Below, piece by piece: positions 7,251-9,695 of a stretch of 9,695 nt of DNA. The translations under genes were made by a program, and so were the position numbers. Source of the stretch: Flavobacteriales bacterium UBA1959 (GTDB taxonomy: Bacteria > Bacteroidota > Bacteroidia > Flavobacteriales_D > Sanyastnellaceae). Each line of letters begins with the position of its first letter. Position 1 is the stretch's first letter. The notes beneath the pieces are model-generated. The model did not search any database. It saw only the letters and a program-made list of their open reading frames with translations, and was not told where the DNA came from. The stretch covers positions 1 through 9,695 of the forward strand of contig DDEH01000020.1 of the NCBI GenBank assembly GCA_002336085.1, given 5' to 3'.

Positions 7251-9695
7251 TCAATCTTCCAGCGTCTGCTTGACTTCTACCTCTTCATAAGCCTCAATCA
7301 CATCGCCTACTTTGATATCGTTGAATCGATCCACGTTGAGTCCGCACTCGAAGCCTTTTGAAACCTCTTTCGCATCGTCCTTGAATCTTTTCAGTGACCC
7401 CAGTGTTCCTGTGTATGCCACGACGCCTTCGCGGACCACACGAATCTTGTTGTTCCGATGGATTTTACCATCCAAAACAAAACACCCTGCGATTGTACCA
7501 ACCTTAGAGATTTTGAAGGTTTCACGGATTTCCGCTGATCCCACAACTTTCTCTTCAATCTTGGCAGACAATAGGCCTTCCATGGCATCCTTCATCTCTT
7601 CAATCGCCTTGTAAATGATCGAATAAAGTTTGATTTGAATGCCTTCCTTCTCAGCGAGCTTTCGGGCCGCACCGCTCGGACGAACTTGGAACCCGATGAT
7701 GATTGCAGAAGATGCAGAAGCCAGCAAAATATCTGATTCTGAGACCTGACCAACTGCCTTGTGAATGATGTTCACTTGAACTTTTTCAGTGCTCAATTTC
7801 TGCAACGAATCACTCAGTGCCTCAATAGAACCGTCCACGTCGCCTTTAACAATGAGGTTCAACTCTTTAAATTCTCCTACTGCAATTCGTCTGCCGAGCT
7901 CTTCTAAAGTGACAGAGCGTTGAGACCGTACACCTTGTTCACGCTGCAATTGCTGACGTTTGATGGCAATATTACGCGACTCCCGTTCATCATCAAATAC
8001 ATGGAATTTATCTCCAGCACTTGGTGCACCGTCAAAGCCTAAAATTGAAACCGGTACAGAAGGTCCTGCCTCCTCAACCCGTGTTCCACGTTCATTGAAC
8101 ATTGCCTTGACTTTACCGGAAAATTGACCCGCCAACAGCGGATCTCCAATGCGCAATGTGCCGCCTTCAACAAGCAAGTTCGTTACATAACCACGGCCCT
8201 TGTCCAAAGAGCTTTCCACAACCGTTCCGATTGCACGTTTCTTGGAGTTTGCCTTGAGATCAAGCAATTCAGCTTCCAGCAAAACCTTTTCCAAAAGCTG
8301 CTGAACATTCGTGCCATTTTTCGCAGATATCTCTTGGCTCTGGAACTTTCCACCCCATTCCTCAACAAGGACATTCAATTCAGAGAGCTCTTGTCGAATT
8401 TTGTCCGCATTCGCCTCTGGACGATCCATCTTGTTCAGCGCTATAACCATAGGAATACCTGCAGCCTGAGCGTGGTTAATGGCTTCTTTCGTCTGCGGCA
8501 TAACCGCGTCATCCGCGGCAACAACGATTACCGCAATGTCTGTGACTTGAGCACCCCTTGCACGCATTGCCGTAAAGGCTTCGTGACCCGGTGTATCAAG
8601 AAAAGTCATTTTACCCCCATCAGCCAATGTTACATGGTACGCACCGATATGTTGAGTAATTCCTCCTGCCTCACCCGCAATGACATTTGCATTTCGAATG
8701 CCGTCCAACAGCGATGTCTTGCCATGATCAACGTGTCCCATGACCGTCACAATCGGCGGTCGCGACGCCAGATCAGCTTCGTCATCCATTTCAATCTCAA
8801 TGGATTCCTGAACATCTGCGCTAACAAAATTCGCTTCATAACCAAACTCTTCAGAGATAATCGTAATCGTCTCTGAATCCAGTCGCTGGTTGATGGAAAC
8901 CATGATTCCCAGAGTCATGCAAGCGGAAATTACCTCATTGACATTGGCATTCATCATGCTTGCCAATTCCGCGACAGTAACGAACTCGGTGAGCTGCAAC
9001 GTCATTGCATCCTCCTCCTGGCGAGCCAACTCTTGCTCTTGACGTTCTTGAACCGCACTTCGTTTGGCACGACGCATCTTCGCCGAATTGGACTTCTTCC
9101 CTCCGCTTAGACGCGCGAGCGTGTCCTTAATTTCTTTCTGTATATCCGCTTGGCTAACCTCCTTCTTTGGCTCATTGCGTCGCGTTCGAGAGCGGGTGTC
9201 AGGTCGAGCAGCTCCACCAGATGTACGCGCAGTTTTTTCAACATCCACCTTGGTGATGCGCTTTCGTTTCCGCTTATTGTCTTCGGATTTCGCTCCAGGC
9301 GTTCTCTTCTTCTCGACCGGCAAGACAATCTTACCCACTACCGTCGGTCCGGTCAACTTCTCAATTTTCGTTTCGTGCTTTTCCACAGGCTTCACCTGCG
9401 GTGCACTCGCAATTTCCGCAGCTGTATTGGCTTCCGCCACTGCCTTGGCTTTTTCCTCTGCCTGCAACGCAGCCTCTTTCTTAGAAATTTCAGCTGACTT
9501 CTTCGCTAGCTTGGCCTTCTCTGCCAGTTTCTCCTGTTTCGTCTTTGGCTTTGACTTCTTAGTTACTGCGTCTAGATCCACCTTGCCCAACACTTTCATT
9601 GGCGCATCCACTACCAAAGATGCCTTTGGTGGCGTTTTGTCCTCTGGCGCTTTCACTTCAGAGGCTGGGATGGCTTCAGCAATGGGCGCCGGCTC
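7251..9695 (-). CDS. infB: Translation initiation factor IF-2, N-terminus outside the window
   Basis: IF-2 is the GTPase that places fMet-tRNA on the 30S subunit and promotes 50S joining. The frame is open to the right edge (815 codons), and the GTG at 9656 is preceded by 13 in-frame sense codons, so the true start lies outside. Counting from that GTG codon: a charged Lys/Glu/Ala-rich N-terminal region (1-215) with coiled-coil character near 36-75; an IF2_N domain (about 220-280, TVAELASMMNANVNEVI); the G domain with GHVDHGKT (307-314), DTPGHE (354-359), NKMD (408-411) and SAK (444-446); the two beta-barrel domains and the C2 fMet-tRNA-binding domain, ending VKQTLED. All GTPase motifs are intact. 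Two copies of a (V)(L/V)GK(V/I)xL motif occur in the N-terminal region (near 22-28 and 106-112), a pattern I associate with Bacteroidota IF-2. The usual upstream neighbours nusA and rimP would be to the right. Confidence 0.98.
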   Translation of the reverse strand, partial: EPAPIAEAIPASEVKAPEDKTPPKASLVVDAPMKVLGKVDLDAVTKKSKPKTKQEKLAEKAKLAKKSAEISKKEAALQAEEKAKAVAEANTAAEIASAPQVKPVEKHETKIEKLTGPTVVGKIVLPVEKKRTPGAKSEDNKRKRKRITKVDVEKTARTSGGAARPDTRSRTRRNEPKKEVSQADIQKEIKDTLARLSGGKKSNSAKMRRAKRSAVQERQEQELARQEEDAMTLQLTEFVTVAELASMMNANVNEVISACMTLGIMVSINQRLDSETITIISEEFGYEANFVSADVQESIEIEMDDEADLASRPPIVTVMGHVDHGKTSLLDGIRNANVIAGEAGGITQHIGAYHVTLADGGKMTFLDTPGHEAFTAMRARGAQVTDIAVIVVAADDAVMPQTKEAINHAQAAGIPMVIALNKMDRPEANADKIRQELSELNVLVEEWGGKFQSQEISAKNGTNVQQLLEKVLLEAELLDLKANSKKRAIGTVVESSLDKGRGYVTNLLVEGGTLRIGDPLLAGQFSGKVKAMFNERGTRVEEAGPSVPVSILGFDGAPSAGDKFHVFDDERESRNIAIKRQQLQREQGVRSQRSVTLEELGRRIAVGEFKELNLIVKGDVDGSIEALSDSLQKLSTEKVQVNIIHKAVGQVSESDILLASASSAIIIGFQVRPSGAARKLAEKEGIQIKLYSIIYKAIEEMKDAMEGLLSAKIEEKVVGSAEIRETFKISKVGTIAGCFVLDGKIHRNNKIRVVREGVVAYTGTLGSLKRFKDDAKEVSKGFECGLNVDRFNDIKVGDVIEAYEEVEVKQTLED

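Noticed and set aside
8124..8876. 250-codon open frame on the plus strand inside infB
   Set aside because: It is fully antisense to the conserved GTPase region of infB, and its translation (Arg/Asn/Cys-rich, no domain pattern) looks like a reverse-strand artefact.

Overview
The window looks like a chromosomal housekeeping segment of a Bacteroidota bacterium, most probably of flavobacterial type. The evidence is the gene order (infB next to a SPOR-domain gene next to the alternative complex III genes), the ActB protein with its long-N-terminus Tat-type leader, the lack of strong Shine-Dalgarno sequences, and the long Lys/Glu/Ala-rich N-terminus of IF-2. The species cannot be named from this sequence.

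Layout, left to right. Positions 1-6324 hold the promoter-proximal part of an alternative complex III (ACIII) operon on the minus strand, transcribed right to left: actA (haem c subunit), actB (iron-sulfur subunit), actC (NrfD-like membrane subunit) and the first 109 codons of actD (DUF3341), which runs off the left edge. The gaps are 31 nt (actA-actB), 7 nt (actB-actC) and a 4-nt ATGA overlap (actC-actD). Positions 6325-6592 are a divergent intergenic region with only weak signals. Positions 6593-7231 carry a secreted SPOR-domain protein on the plus strand. It is followed, tail to tail after 19 nt, by infB on the minus strand, which runs off the right edge without its N-terminus.

How the genes work together. 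ACIII replaces the cytochrome bc1 complex in many Bacteroidota. ActC, with ActF encoded outside the window, is the quinol side. ActB carries a chain of one 3-Cys and three 4-Cys iron-sulfur sites. ActA carries haems that pass electrons on to a cytochrome c or directly to an aa3-type oxidase. actE, actF and cytochrome oxidase genes would be expected just left of position 1. infB (translation initiation) and the SPOR gene are neighbours by conserved order and have no evident mechanistic link to ACIII.

I did not find an undescribed system here. The details most worth a second look are a dockerin/EF-hand-like calcium loop in the ActB linker just before its ferredoxin domain, an extra monohaem domain fused to the N-terminus of ActA, and a departure from the usual cysteine/proline pattern at the last ActB cluster site. 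No RNA gene, mobile element, CRISPR array or obvious pseudogene was seen.
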